From: Cystobasidium ongulense
Lineage: Eukaryota; Basidiomycota; Cystobasidiomycetes; Cystobasidiales; Cystobasidiaceae
Assembly (NCBI GenBank): GCA_022835595.1
Contig: BQUP01000006.1
Location: 757,307-821,306 of the forward strand
Length of the DNA: 64,000 nt
Direction of reading: 5' to 3'
Position numbers and translations under genes: made by a program. Below, piece after piece: positions 24,761-36,470 of the stretch (the first letter of the stretch is position 1; each line of letters starts with the position of its first letter). Under the pieces are notes generated by a model, which saw nothing but the letters and a program-made list of their open reading frames with translations, had not been told where the DNA came from and searched no databases.

Positions 24761-24895
24761 CCGGAGTCAAGCCTGCGAAGCATTCAGAATTCTTGGAAGC
24801 TTCGCTGAAGCCGTCGCAGTCATATCATCTTCCACAAAAGAGACATCTTAAGCTATTCTTCCAGCTCATATGGTACAGATCTTCCGTTTCTTGCT

Positions 24896-25052
24896 AAAAA
24901 GAAAGAATGGAAGACTGTGCGTGCGGAGCGAACCCCCTGAAGGAGAAGCTTGCGCAACATGGATTGACGAGTCCAGCAAAAAGCGAATCAAACTCTCTGA
25001 CTGGGAATTGAACCCAGGTCACCCGCGTGACAGGCGGGTATACTAGCCACTA
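24896..25052 (-). repeat. right arm of inverted repeat, cut by assembly gap
   Basis: Reverse complement of 22703-22860. The arm runs into the run of Ns, so its outer limit is unknown. The arms are about 2 kb apart. Confidence 0.85.
24993..25052 (-). tRNA. tRNA-Asp (GUC), 5' end missing in gap
   Basis: Sixty bases identical to the tRNA-Asp at 22691-22762, including the anticodon GTC, T-arm, 3' acceptor strand and discriminator G. The first 12 bases of the tRNA fall in the Ns. Presumably intact in the real genome. Confidence 0.85.
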
Positions 25053-25100
25053 NNNNNNNNNNNNNNNNNNNNNNNNNNNNNNNNNNNNNNNNNNNNNNNN
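25053..25100. other. assembly gap of 48 Ns
   Basis: Run of N inside the second tRNA gene. Its position in an inverted repeat suggests the assembly broke there. The true gap size is unknown. Confidence 0.98.
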
Positions 25101-25621
25101 GCACGTACTCCCGGCGAGTAGGACTTCTGCAAAGAATGTATACTCATATCTGTCAGTCCGAGCTTGTTTCTTGCAAGAACAATGTGAAAAAGCTAGTCGC
25201 GACATCTAAAGGAAGGACCGAGTCATTTTCAAGCCTGCAGGGTCCATCATCTTCAGAGATCTGACGGATAGTGGAGAAGAACGAGTCTTCGCCTTAGCCA
25301 TGTTAGCCATGATGCACCATGCTATCATTTCAGGAAGTCTTCTATCTTTCTGCTGAAGACGTGATCGGTTTTGGCCGAGGTGCAGCACGTGCAAAGCTGG
25401 ATTTCATTAGATACCACATGCCGCTCCGAGTCACCCACTCAAATCATGGGGAGAAGCACAGGGTGTAGCTCATCTTCTTGTTCTGCTTCGAACAATCCAC
25501 CTTTACGCAGCCCGCCAGGCGCCATGGGCTTCATACGCTGATAGCACACCTACCGCCTCCGCTGCCTAAACTGCAAAGTCTTTTTCGCTGAAGCCGTAGA
25601 ACGCCAGGCGCTGTGACCAGA
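25101..25621. other. intergenic region upstream of the ABCC gene
   Basis: About 520 bp after the gap with no supportable gene. It should contain the promoter of the transporter at 25622. Confidence 0.45.
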
Positions 25622-28600
25622 ATGGACTCCTGCCTTCAAGATGGTAGCTTCGTAAGCTCAGCTTCCTGGGGATGCGCGTCCTGCTTCGCTTGGACGAGGC
25701 TTACAAGGCGAATCTATCTTCACATTATCTCTTCTCCAGGGCCCGCTTTCCACGTGTCGGCAATTCGACTTCACTATCACATTCGAGAGCGCCATCATCG
25801 CAATCCCAGCCTCGAGTATCTTCCTGCTGCTATGCTCGGCAACGTTGTATCATCTTCAGGGGAAACCACGGCTCATGCAGCCTTATCGCTACCTGCCGGC
25901 ACTGGGAAAACAGCTTGTCGGATGGAAGGTCGGCATCTCAGCCGCCACCTTTATAGCGGACCTCATCGCACTAGCAGCGTGGGCGTCGACTCTCCAAAGC
26001 TCCGCTGGAGGTGACATTGCTCTGGCAGCGCTGTGTCTCCGGGCTGCTGCTTCTGTAAGTGATCTAAGCAGATCCAAGCGGGACCAGCCCTTGTCGAGGG
26101 AGACGAGAGATAGCTAAATTATACATACCTGTCATCTTTATCACAGCTCTTCCAGATTCCTCTGGTCTACTTCGAGTTCTTCCGCCGGTATCAGGCCTCG
26201 CCTCTGTTCCCTCTGTATCTCACTATCGTCACAATCTGCGATATTGCACGCGTGCGAACGTTCGCTCTGACCGTCATACACGCTTCTCCCCTCTTTTTTG
26301 GAAGCTTCGTAGCTGGATATGCATGCCGAGCTGTCTCCTGGTTGCTCGAAACAGCTCCCAAGGGTGCATTCGTAGAGCGAGCAGACGGAGATAAAGTTAT
26401 TACAGGAGAAGAAACATCGTCCTTCTTCGCTAAGCTGTTCATCACTTGTGTTGATCCGGTCTTGCTGAAGGGCTTTCGACAAGATTTAACACTTCAATCT
26501 TTGGGAGCTATACAGTCCCGCTACGAATCAGAGTATCTCTTCGAAGTAGGCAACCCACTCTGGAAGCATCATGTGTAAGTCCTCGTCTCTCTTATTTTAC
26601 AATGCTGGGCTGAGCCGCTTGTGAAACAGTTCATCTGGAAAACGTTTCCCATTGCTTCGAACGATGTTCTCAGCTTTCGGTAGCACCCTTCTTGCACCCA
26701 TTCTTCCTGTGATCGTCTACTCGTTGGCATCCATTACTCAGCCGACTCTCATCAATCACGTTATTACCTTTGTCGAATCGTATCAGACTGGCAACACTGC
26801 CGACCGGGAACCAGTCTCCCATGGTTGGGGGCTAGTAGGCGCCTACGCCCTAATCTTCTTGACATCCACGCTCTCGTGGTCCATGTTTCAGATGTCTGCG
26901 TTGCGTTGCTCGGTCGCTGTGCGCGGTCTGCTCGTACAAATGATATATCAGAAAGCTCTCAGGGTTCATCAAGACACAGCAAAAGAAGTTGGGGCGGGTT
27001 CGTCCACTTCGCTCATGAGTGTAGATGTGGAACGCATCGTCGCGCAGTGCGAACCATTCCATCTCCTCTATTCGGCATTGATCATGGTCTTAATCGGCTT
27101 CGTCATTCTCTACAATGCTGTAGGCATCAGCTTCGTAACGCCTATCATAGTGTCGGTCCTCTTTATTGCAAGTATTCCTATCATCACAAGAAGAATCCCC
27201 CAGCGACAGAAGAATTGGTCACGCTGCACGGATCTACGCGTCAAGCTCTTCAATTCAGCCCTACGCAATATCAAGGCTGTCAAGATGAGCGGATATGAAG
27301 ATATTATGATAGATAAGTTACAGACTATGCGCGGAACAGAAGTAGGCAAGCAGCTGCTGTTCTATAGAGATATGCTCTCAGTATCTGCGGGTATGTCATC
27401 AAGCTTATGCACCTTCCGTGATCTGCTTAAGCTGATTATCTGTCCAACCCTAGTCACGAATTGGCTCAAAGGAATGCTCTCACTCGGCACACTTGTGACT
27501 TACTCTATCGTCTCACATTACTCTGCCGCCCACGAAGTGAACACTAGTACCTTTTTCACCGTGATAGCCGTACTGGTTGTCATCACCGATCCGCTACTTA
27601 TAGTAGGCCAGCGATATGCCTCAATCATGGCAGCTTCAGCATCTATTATGCGCATCGAAGATTTCTTGCGAAAGCCAGAGAAGCACGATAAAAGATTGTC
27701 AGGTGACTCCATCACCGCTAGAAATGCAAGTCTTGGAACAACTGAAATCGCTCTCTTGAAGAACCTTGACTTTGAGATACCCCTTCGCAAAATGACCATG
27801 ATTGTCGGGAGTGTCGGATCTGTGAGTGGTGTGACATAAACGTAGATAATCCTTACGTATTCCATATTGGTCCAGGGCAAGACAAGTCTTCTCGATGGAC
27901 TCATGGGAGAGATGAATCTTCTAGATGGTGCATTAACGTTTCCGAAGGATCTCTCAACCAACTTCTGCGCGCAAGACCCTTGGCTACGTGTAGGTGTCCG
28001 CGTCTAAACAACCTTGCCAAAAGGAAATCAGCTAATCGCTCTACCCTTTCCCTTTCCTAGCCTGGCGAAAGCGTCCGTCAGAACATTCAATTCCAAGCTC
28101 CCTTCAATCCAGCTCTGTACCGCCGTGTAGTCAAAGCCTGCGCACTGGATACAGACTTTCGCATATGGCCAGAAGGGGATAAGCAGAAAGCCCAAGGTCA
28201 GCGTGGGAGCGCTGGTGCTTAGTATACTTCGCTGATACTGGTTCTTCAGGTCTTTCTGGCGGACAAAGGCAGCGTATAGCGCTGGCAAGAAGCCTCTACT
28301 CTCGACCTGAAATCCTTATATTGGACGACATCTTCAGTGCAGTAGACAAGACGACTGAACAACACATCTTCGAGTCACTCTTCGGAAGCGAGGGTCTCCT
28401 CGCAGGAACAACAGTAATACTGGCAACCAACGCAGGTGCGGTGAACTTGACTTAGGGCAAATGCTTCGATTATTCAAGCAACCCTGACTAATTGCTTGCT
28501 ACAGTACATCGACTGCAGAGTGCAGATCATATTCTGATCATTGATGACGGCACTGTCAAAGAACAAGGGACCTTTGCTGAGCTGACGACCAGGCCTGGTG

Positions 28601-31213
28601 CAATTACCGAGCTGGTCACTTTGGCTGGCGTGGCTTCCAGCTCAGATAGAGAACATGGGCGTACCAATAAGCCTGTTCATGACGACATTCAAAGCTCCTA
28701 TGTCGCTTCTCTAGAGGAGGCAAATGAAGAAGTTGATGCAGAGATGGCGTCGACGCAGGCCAACAAGAACAGCGTACTCGTCTGGCTCTTGGCAGGCGGT
28801 CGCTTGACTATGGCTTGTGCTATGTCGCTCGCCATTGTCTCGTCTGCGATTCCGAGCGTCATTCCTGTATACGTGCAAGCTTGGACTACGGCACTGAAAG
28901 ACGACCGCGGTAAATTGTTCACATATATGGGAGGCTAGTGAGTTGTTTCACTTATCAAAATCATTCAATCCCGCTGAGGTATCTTGCATTCGCTAGTATC
29001 GGCATAGAATTTGGTTACATCACCGCCTTCATCATATCGCTGTTTTATTTCTACCTGTTTTGGTCAGCTGCTACCAGCACTCACCTTCATGCAATGGAGG
29101 TGAAAAGTATCTTCAAGTGGGTCATAAATCCCCAGTTTGAATGCTTTACGGGTCTAACGTCCGCGCCCGATGACTGTAGGACACCGCTGGCGTATTTCGA
29201 GGATAAGCCAATTGGTCGGGTGTTATCTCGCTTCTCGCAAGATCTGTTTGTCATAGACTTCGAGTTGCCTATGGCTTTTGGCAATCTAGTGGGTCTTGGG
29301 GTAGAAATGGCAGCAACTATTATCATTCTTACAGTAGCAGGTAGGTTGCATAGTCCTTTTGCTCATCTATTGAGCGTGACTGAGTCCGCATCTTCAGCTC
29401 CCTATGTGGGTATCATCCTGTTTGGAACAATCGCGATCTGCGTGCTGGCCCAGCGCTTTTACGTAGTAGGTCACATGCTCTGAACGCGGCCTGTCTGGTC
29501 AGAGCTAATGTTATCTCTTTTTAGCGAACGAGTCGGCAAGTAAGGCGTATGGACTTCATTGCAAAGTCACCCTTATATACACTCTTTGCGGAGACGTGAG
29601 TCGTATCGAAGTACACCATCCTGTATGACATCAATTTGATAATTTGCGCTGTATCTTCAGGATGGATACCGCTGGGTTGAAAACCATTCGGGCTATGAGA
29701 GCGGAAGACAGTCTGAGCAAGCAGTGTGTTGTCAAAGGAAACAACTCACAAGTACCCTACTGTGAGTGGATTGTTCTATTATTTCAGAATGTACCTAACT
29801 GACGAACACGACACCTTTCAGATTTGATGATGGCGCTCAAAAAGTGGTTAAATTTGGTTCTTGGCATGGTCGGTAGGTCATCTTGCCTTTCCATGACACA
29901 CGCGTCGTTGGCTCACACATATTCCAGTGACTATAATCAACGTTGGACTAGTGACTATTGCTGTGGTCTTTCGCAATGGCACATCATCAGGTCTATTGGC
30001 GGTTGCTCTGGTACAATCGACAAGCCTAGTTTTTACTTTGAGCTTTGTAGTTCTGGCAGCAGCAGAGGTACGCTGTCCAAGTCGCCGTTCCTTCTCTTCC
30101 GTTAGCTAACTAGGAGTATCTCAGTTCGAAACATGCCTTGTAGCAGTCTCAAGAGTCCAAGAAATTATCGAGCTTTCGCCCGAGGAGGAGACCATAGAGC
30201 AGCGCACTGTGCCTCTGCTTCTTAGTGATGACAATGATGCGGACAAGGACCCTGGTGAAAAGAACGGGAAAGTCTCTGCCAAAGCCGCGAAACCGGATTG
30301 GATTACCGCAGGATCGATACTTTTCCAAAACGTGATCCTCAAATACAAGCCTGAGCTACCTCCAGCCCTGAACAATGTTTCCTTCAGAATACAGGGTGGA
30401 CAAAAGGTAGGTATTGTAGGTAGAACAGGGTGCGGCAAATCTACCGTGCTTCAGGCGCTGTTCAGAATGGTAAGCCAAAGGTTCCTAGATTCCTGGAATG
30501 GTCTGACAACTCCTCAAACGCAGTTGGAATGCGAAAGTGGGCAAATTTGCATCGATGGTATCGATATACGGCAATTACCCAGAGTGACTCTACGACAAGC
30601 ACTCACAATAATTCCGCAAGATCCCTTATTGCTTGAGTTGAGCGTGCGAGAAAATCTAGATCTAGAAGGACAGAGGACAGATCAAGAGATATGGGCGGCG
30701 CTAGACAAGACGCGATGCAAGGCTCTGATTGAAGCTCTACCTGACAAGCTGGACACGGTTATCACAGGCGACGGAGGCAATTTCTCGTAAGTACCAGTAT
30801 CCCCATTCATGCATCTTTTCGTAGTGATTGCTGAAAGCGGCTGTGCACGCAGGCGCGGAGAACGTCAGCTTCTAGCCATGTCGCGTGCTTTGTTGAGGAG
30901 CAAGAAGATCCTAGTTCTCGACGAAGCTTCTTCCTCTCTCGACGTTACGACGGATGCGATAATCCAGAAAGTCCTCCGAGAAGTTTTCGCCAACTGTACG
31001 ATTATTGCAATTGCTCATCGACTCAATACATTGCTTGACTTTGATCAGGTGATTGTGCTTTCGCATGGAGAAGTTATAGAAATTGGAAAACCGCAGGCTT
31101 TGATGAAGAAAGAAGATAGTGCTTTCAGTCAACTACTGCACGGTTCCGGTACTGTAGAAACGGGTTCTGGTTCGGCGGAGGAGGATAGTGATGGGATCAT
31201 TGCTGAATTGTAG
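25622..31213 (+). CDS. ABCC-family (MRP-like) full ABC transporter, with an apparent junction stop
   Basis: Fungal ABCC exporter in the plasma or vacuolar membrane. Exon 1 (25622-25651) encodes MDSCLQDGSF and joins GPLSTCRQFDFTITFE, the usual opening of this subfamily. A TMD0-like hydrophobic N-terminus, TMD1 (about 26650-27660), NBD1 (Walker A GSVGSGKTS, signature LSGGQRQR, Walker B LILDDIFSAVD), TMD2 (about 28790-30120) and NBD2 follow. NBD2 has Walker A GRTGCGKST, signature RGERQLL and Walker B ILVLDEASSSLD. There are about 15 introns. At the 28937 donor and the matching acceptor near 28979, the spliced codon is TAG. The frame on both sides is correct (TYMGG then YLAFASIGIE). This could be a nonsense mutation, a sequence error or unusual splicing. 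All other junctions read through. The substrate is unknown. Confidence 0.85.
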
Positions 31214-31469
31214 GCAACGCACGCGCATAGAGCTAATTGTGCATTTGTTTGGCAGTAAGGAGTTTTGTTGTAGTTCATAGCCGGAATCTAATTCGAGGCT
31301 GTATGTATCAGATGTTAATGATGCCAATATAGCAAATACAAAGTATATAATTTCAGAATACATGAATGCTGCAAAATTTGAACAAGCCAACAACGATTGA
31401 AAAATGAGGTTCTTCCTTTGTTATACAAAGTATACATGGCCCCGCATGTACGTCGACTCGAATATACAA

Positions 31470-32626
31470 TCAGATATCATCGTCCATCATGCCAGCTGGG
31501 ATTTCGACCTTTTGACCAGGCTCGAAAGCTGGTAGACCAAGATATGGGCAACTAGAGCATCTGAATGCGTCGCCCAAATAGCAAGAACCGCAAGACGAAG
31601 TGACTGCTCCGGTGCTGACTACTTGTATATCTGTCTTTCTATCTCCGTTTGGCAGTTGTCTGTCAATGCCACTCATGGCACGACCGTTTGCTGCAGCAGC
31701 TGATTCTGTTATGCTCGCTGGCAGATCGTCCTTTTCCAACAGTTGAATCTCTCTCAGACCGCACGAACAGTTCTTGCATGCCTTTCGTGTTTTCTTGACA
31801 TCGCAGTCGGGCCTCTGCACCGCTGTCGCTCGCTTCAGATCATCGGCTGTGAGAAGTGAGCTTTCGTCTATTGTTGGAGTGGATGTACCACTTGATGCAC
31901 CGGCTGTATTAGAAGTGGAAGCGTCTGTGAACGTCCAGAGCGCGGCTTTCTTGGCTGCTAAAGCTGAAGCATCCTTCTTGCGACGTAGAGGCAGAGCTGC
32001 TGTTTTTGCTGGTGCTGTGGCAAAGACCTGTGGAAGAAGAAGAAGAACAAATCAGCCATTGGCGGTGAGCACAGTGAGTGTGAGGAATAGTCTCACCTCG
32101 TTGTCCTGCACTCTGACCTCTCTATAGCCTACGCCTTGGAGAATGAGCGAGACTTCCTGCGCTATGCTGCTCTGAGAGATCGATTTGATCTCAACCTTTG
32201 CTGAAAGGTCGAGAGCGGGGGTGACATGAGGAAAGAGGCTTCTAAGAGATGAAGCTACTGTAGCTTCGGGCAAAAGGGTGACGAAGCGTTGATACGTAGC
32301 CTTGGGAAGGATCGCGGCTGGATACGGGAGAGTGCCAATGTTCAGCTTCGTTTCTCGGTAAGCAGACAGTGCTTGTATGCAAAAGACTGGTAATGTCCGC
32401 TAGCAGACCACGCACCTCCGTCAAGGATTCTATCTATCATCTCAGGTCTCACTGCCTTGCTGGTGGAAGCCTTGAGCTGCTCGAAAGTCGCCTGGAAGCT
32501 GTCGTCTCTGGTCTGGTCCATGCTGCTGATTAACAGGATGTTGTCGCTGCTAGACGTGCTGGTGCCATTAGAAGTAGGCATAGCAGCGGACGAGCTATCA
32601 CCGTTGATGAGCGTTGAGTCGACCAT
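31470..32626 (-). CDS. DRE2: Dre2/anamorsin, cytosolic Fe-S assembly factor
   Basis: Electron-transfer protein of the cytosolic iron-sulfur assembly pathway, acting with the diflavin reductase Tah18. Three exons, about 335 residues. The ATG at 32626 (MVDSTLING) starts a diverged methyltransferase-like N-terminal domain. A linker containing [11 protein letters not shown] leads to the C-terminal CIAPIN1 domain. That domain holds a first cysteine set, C-x8-C-x2-C-x-C ([15 protein letters not shown]), and a second twin CxxC set (CGSC then CSSC seven residues later), the two Fe-S cluster sites. The protein ends MMDDDI. Upstream in-frame sequence lacks an ATG. It converges with the ABCC gene, 256 bp apart. 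Confidence 0.93.
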
Positions 32627-33611
32627 TGTGAGGATGTGATGTGTTGACTTGTTTGCTAGTTGCTGTATTGCGAGAAAGTCAACCACTTTCGAGATGTCCG
32701 TGGTGCAATTGCCATCCGACGAGAACCGCCCAAGCACGGTCGAGTCGAGATTCTCGCCCGCCAGCAAATCCGCGTCGCCGGATTAGTAGATTTCAGTTTC
32801 GCATTACGGGCGTCGATTAGCCGCTGCGTAAGGGCGCTGGTGCATTTTGTAGTCTTTGCTAATGCTATTGTAATACCCACCTTGCAAGCTTGTACCGAAA
32901 CCTCAATTGATTGATTAATGCTGGCAGCCGATCACTTTCAAATTGTAATGCTCTGGCCAGAAGCATTACAAACGAGCTTATCTCAACGCATCTCTCAGCC
33001 CTCGATCACACGAGCTGGCTCTTGCCGAGCTGTTTTTTGCTCGGTTAGTACTCTGGTAATCTGGTGATTCCTTTCCTTCTACGAACTCGCTCTACACTTG
33101 TCTCTGCGCGACTGCTCGGTGCTAGGCTGCTCGATACAAGGCGGAAGAGCGCTCGGCTGGCGTCGAGCCAACTCCCAACACATGGCTGGGCATTTTATTG
33201 CCTAAATCACGCGGATACACGACGCCTGTCCTGCATATCAAAGCCTTCCCACAGGTCAAAGCCCAACATTCACCAAGCCTACCAGGCAGGATATTGGCCA
33301 AAAATGCAGAGCGTCTGCTTATAGCGTTTTCAATAGCTTTCTGCAACAGAGCGTGATCGGGGCAGAGCTACTCACCTCTGACACACCGACGATTATTACA
33401 CGCAAAAAGCCTCAGCACAGACATCACCCTCCGCCTTGAAGCCCTGTGTATCAGGGCGCTCCCCCACTTGGAAGGGTATCGTGGAAGTGTCAAAGACTAG
33501 GGCATCCTTTACCAGCAAGCCGGCAAGACAATTCCTTCTGCAGCTTTAGCTTAGAAAACTGTCACATCAACTTCCAGCTACTTCTAGGTGTAAAAGGGAC
33601 CGTCACGCAGC
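32627..33611. promoter_or_regulatory. divergent promoter region, DRE2 / hydrolase
   Basis: About 985 bp between opposite start codons. Short open frames exist, but none has an ATG plus family or splice support. I see no RNA gene. Confidence 0.45.
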
Positions 33612-36110
33612 ATGGAGCCATCAAGATTCCCTCAGCTTCCGGCAAAGCTGCGCCCAAACCGTCCGGTCATGACGATGGGTACCCTGCAAGTGGGAGCAAC
33701 TACTACTCCAACCATCATCCGCACTCTATTCACACACTACCTTCAAAAACATAGCCGTAAGAAAAAAGTAAAGAAGACTGGAGTCGAAGACCCTTCTCTG
33801 GATTTAGTGTACGATGAAGGTATCAAAGTACTTCGTGCCTTTCTAGAATTTGCCGCTAGACAAACACTGGAAGAAACACAAACATTCACAGCCCTGTATG
33901 TTCCTTGCCCTCATTATGTACGGAAAGAAGTCGTACAAATTCCTCAAGAAGGATGCATTGATCGAGCTGAGGAAATATTGGAGAAACAGCTTGATAGCTA
34001 TGGACCTGAATCCATTAAGCGAGTGGGCGGCAGAAGATGGTGGAAAATAAGAGGCAAGGAACTCGAAGGCGAATGGATCGAGATGAAACGTGACTATATC
34101 AAGCGAACTAAGTGGGCTGGAAGTGCATCGACGGCCGATAGAGAACGCCATGAGCGCGTATTGCTATATGTACACGGAGGCGCTTACTTTTGTAAGTTGC
34201 CGGATTTGAAGCTGGCAGTCAGTCTACTGACTCAACACTTCGCGCTTGTAGTCTCTTCCCTCGATACGCATAGATATCAGATACAGCGGCATGCTCGCAA
34301 GCTTGGAGGCCGTGCCTTCGCACCCGCCTATCGGTTGGCACCGCAGTATCCCTTTCCTTGCGGTATACTTGACTCGCTAGCAGCATATTTGTACCTCATC
34401 AACCCTCCTCCAGGAGCACAACATGAGCCGATTCCGCCCTCGTCCATCATACTATCGGGAGATTCAGCAGGTGCTGGGATAGTTCTGGCTCTTCTAGTAA
34501 CTATCCGGGATCAAGGTTTACCTATGCCAGCAGGAGCCAATCTGCTTTCGCCTTGGGTAGACTTATGCCATTCATTTCCCTCGGTAATAGAGAATCGAGA
34601 CACAGATTACATACCTGGCAATGGATTCCATTTCCGGAGTAGTCTTGCTTGGCCTCCTGTCGAAGAGGAGCCTTTCCTGGTCGAAACTGACAAGCCGGAT
34701 GAAGAGGGGATCAAGATATACGAACAAATTCAGATGTATACAACGAATACACTGTTAACGCATCCTCTTGTTTCGCCGGTGAATCACGGCTCTTTGGGCG
34801 GACTGTGTCCTTTACTGGTTGTAGGTGCTCGCAATTTTCGCAAGTGAGCGATTCAGCTGACTCGATTCGATCCGAAGCATTCCGGCGGCGGCGAACTGCT
34901 TCGAGATGAACAAATTTACATCGCTCACAAAGCTGCTAATCCTACCAAATATCCGGCATCCGAAACAGTACTTCAAGACTATCCGAATCAAGCTGACCTT
35001 GTCAACAAATACAAGCCAACCAAAGTACAGCTGCAAGTCTTCGATGGGTGTGCGCATGTCATTCCTACCCTAAGCGTTACCACACCTGCCAAATACATGT
35101 ATCGGAGCGCTGCCAATTTTAATATATGGGCACTAATGGCTGCCAAGACGAAGGTGCAGCACAAGGCGTCTAGAGGCACATCATCGTCGAATAAGAGCTC
35201 AACACCGAAATCATCTATCCTTCTTCCCCGAGATGATCAGGCTACCACTCTAGACAACGCATCGCATACATCAGAGCCGACATCCATTTTGCTTTCGCCT
35301 ATATCAGATATGAGTATGGGAGAACGATTGAATCTCGCGATCAAAGCTAGGATGCTACCCGAGGATGATTTGCAGTCCGAGCTTAGCGATTCATCTTTTG
35401 ATTCCGATTTTGACGACGAGTTTGACAGTCGGAAAGGTGATGTCGAAAAAGCCGGCCTACGGGGAAACCGTAGGAAGCCTACAGGTGTCTTGAGTGATAG
35501 GATTATTGTCTCTGGATCCCTCCCAAGCTTTGGACCTGGCCATATCATCCGTCAAAGAGCCTCATGCCACGGCCGATTGCGTCAGATGGAGCCAGAAGGA
35601 GACATCAAGGCTTTAAATCTGTCGCCAAGCCAAGTCGGTCGCGTGCACATAGATGGCCCGGTCAGCTACTGGCTTGAGACCAGAAGACAGTTCCACGCAA
35701 AGTATTCCACTGACTTGGAGTACTTTCGGCGAATCAAGTCCGAAGATTATGTCAAAGCTAAACAGCATGGATTCTTGACTCGAGACATGCACGGGGAAAA
35801 CCCGCCACAGTGTGCACTTGCTAGTTGGTATGATCTTGGCCGGGCTCGAGATGTCGGTCGAAGTGTGGATGAGGTCGCCGGCAAGAGCAGCAAGGCGGTT
35901 AGCTTGTACATGAGAATCTCACAAAAAGCAGATCGCGAGCAAGTGGGTGACGTACAAGATACAGGCGACGAAGATACTGTCGAAAGAACCAAGTCACCAC
36001 ACGATCATGCATCGCCTTTGGAAAAAGTTTCTTCCCGTCTATATAACACATCACTCTCAAAAGGCTCGTCCAGGCAAATACACTCAGTGCACACTTCCCC
36101 CCAGCATTAA
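33612..36110 (+). CDS. alpha/beta hydrolase (HSL-type esterase fold) with long C-terminal extension
   Basis: Probable lipase/esterase of the hormone-sensitive-lipase-like group common in basidiomycetes. The oxyanion-hole motif HGGAYF is followed after an intron by THRYQIQRHARKLGGRA. The nucleophile elbow is GDSAGAG, and a late histidine (DGCAHVIPTL) fits the catalytic triad. The intron at 34192-34251 is 60 bp, a multiple of three and stop-free. It splits the codon for the F of HGGAYF. A second intron lies near 34822-34878, with borders less certain, and leads to GGGELLRDEQIYIAHKAA. After the catalytic domain comes a tail of about 300 residues, rich in Ser and acidic residues (SDSSFDSDFDDEFDS), probably disordered and cytosolic. 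The substrate is unknown. Confidence 0.85.
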
Positions 36111-36470
36111 AACACTACACCATGTTCGAAGCGACATCTCCTGCGGGAGCAAGTGTAGCAAATTGGGTGATGCGTTTCATTGACCGCAATTGTAAGCGGG
36201 CGTGACTCGCCCAGGCTACCATCGAATAATAGTTGCATCAAGTAAACATGCAGCGTACCAAGAGTTGAGAGATGTACACCACCAAATTAGAACGAATGGA
36301 TGAGATAGACAAATGGCACTTTGTCATTCCGGAAGTGTAGCAGAACTTTTAACTGCAGAAACGCAGTCAGGTTGTTTAAGCACTTGAGCCAAAGCTTGGG
36401 TATAAGGGTATAGCCGCTCAGGAGCCAGACCTTGTAATATTGCAATGATTTCAGATGACCAGGGAAATAC
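36111..36470. other. convergent intergenic region, hydrolase / PDR transporter
   Basis: About 360 bp between two convergent stop codons. No gene is seen. Confidence 0.55.

Noticed and set aside
32660-33350. Short open frames upstream of DRE2 and the hydrolase
   Set aside because: They lack ATG starts, splice support or recognisable residues and overlap on both strands.
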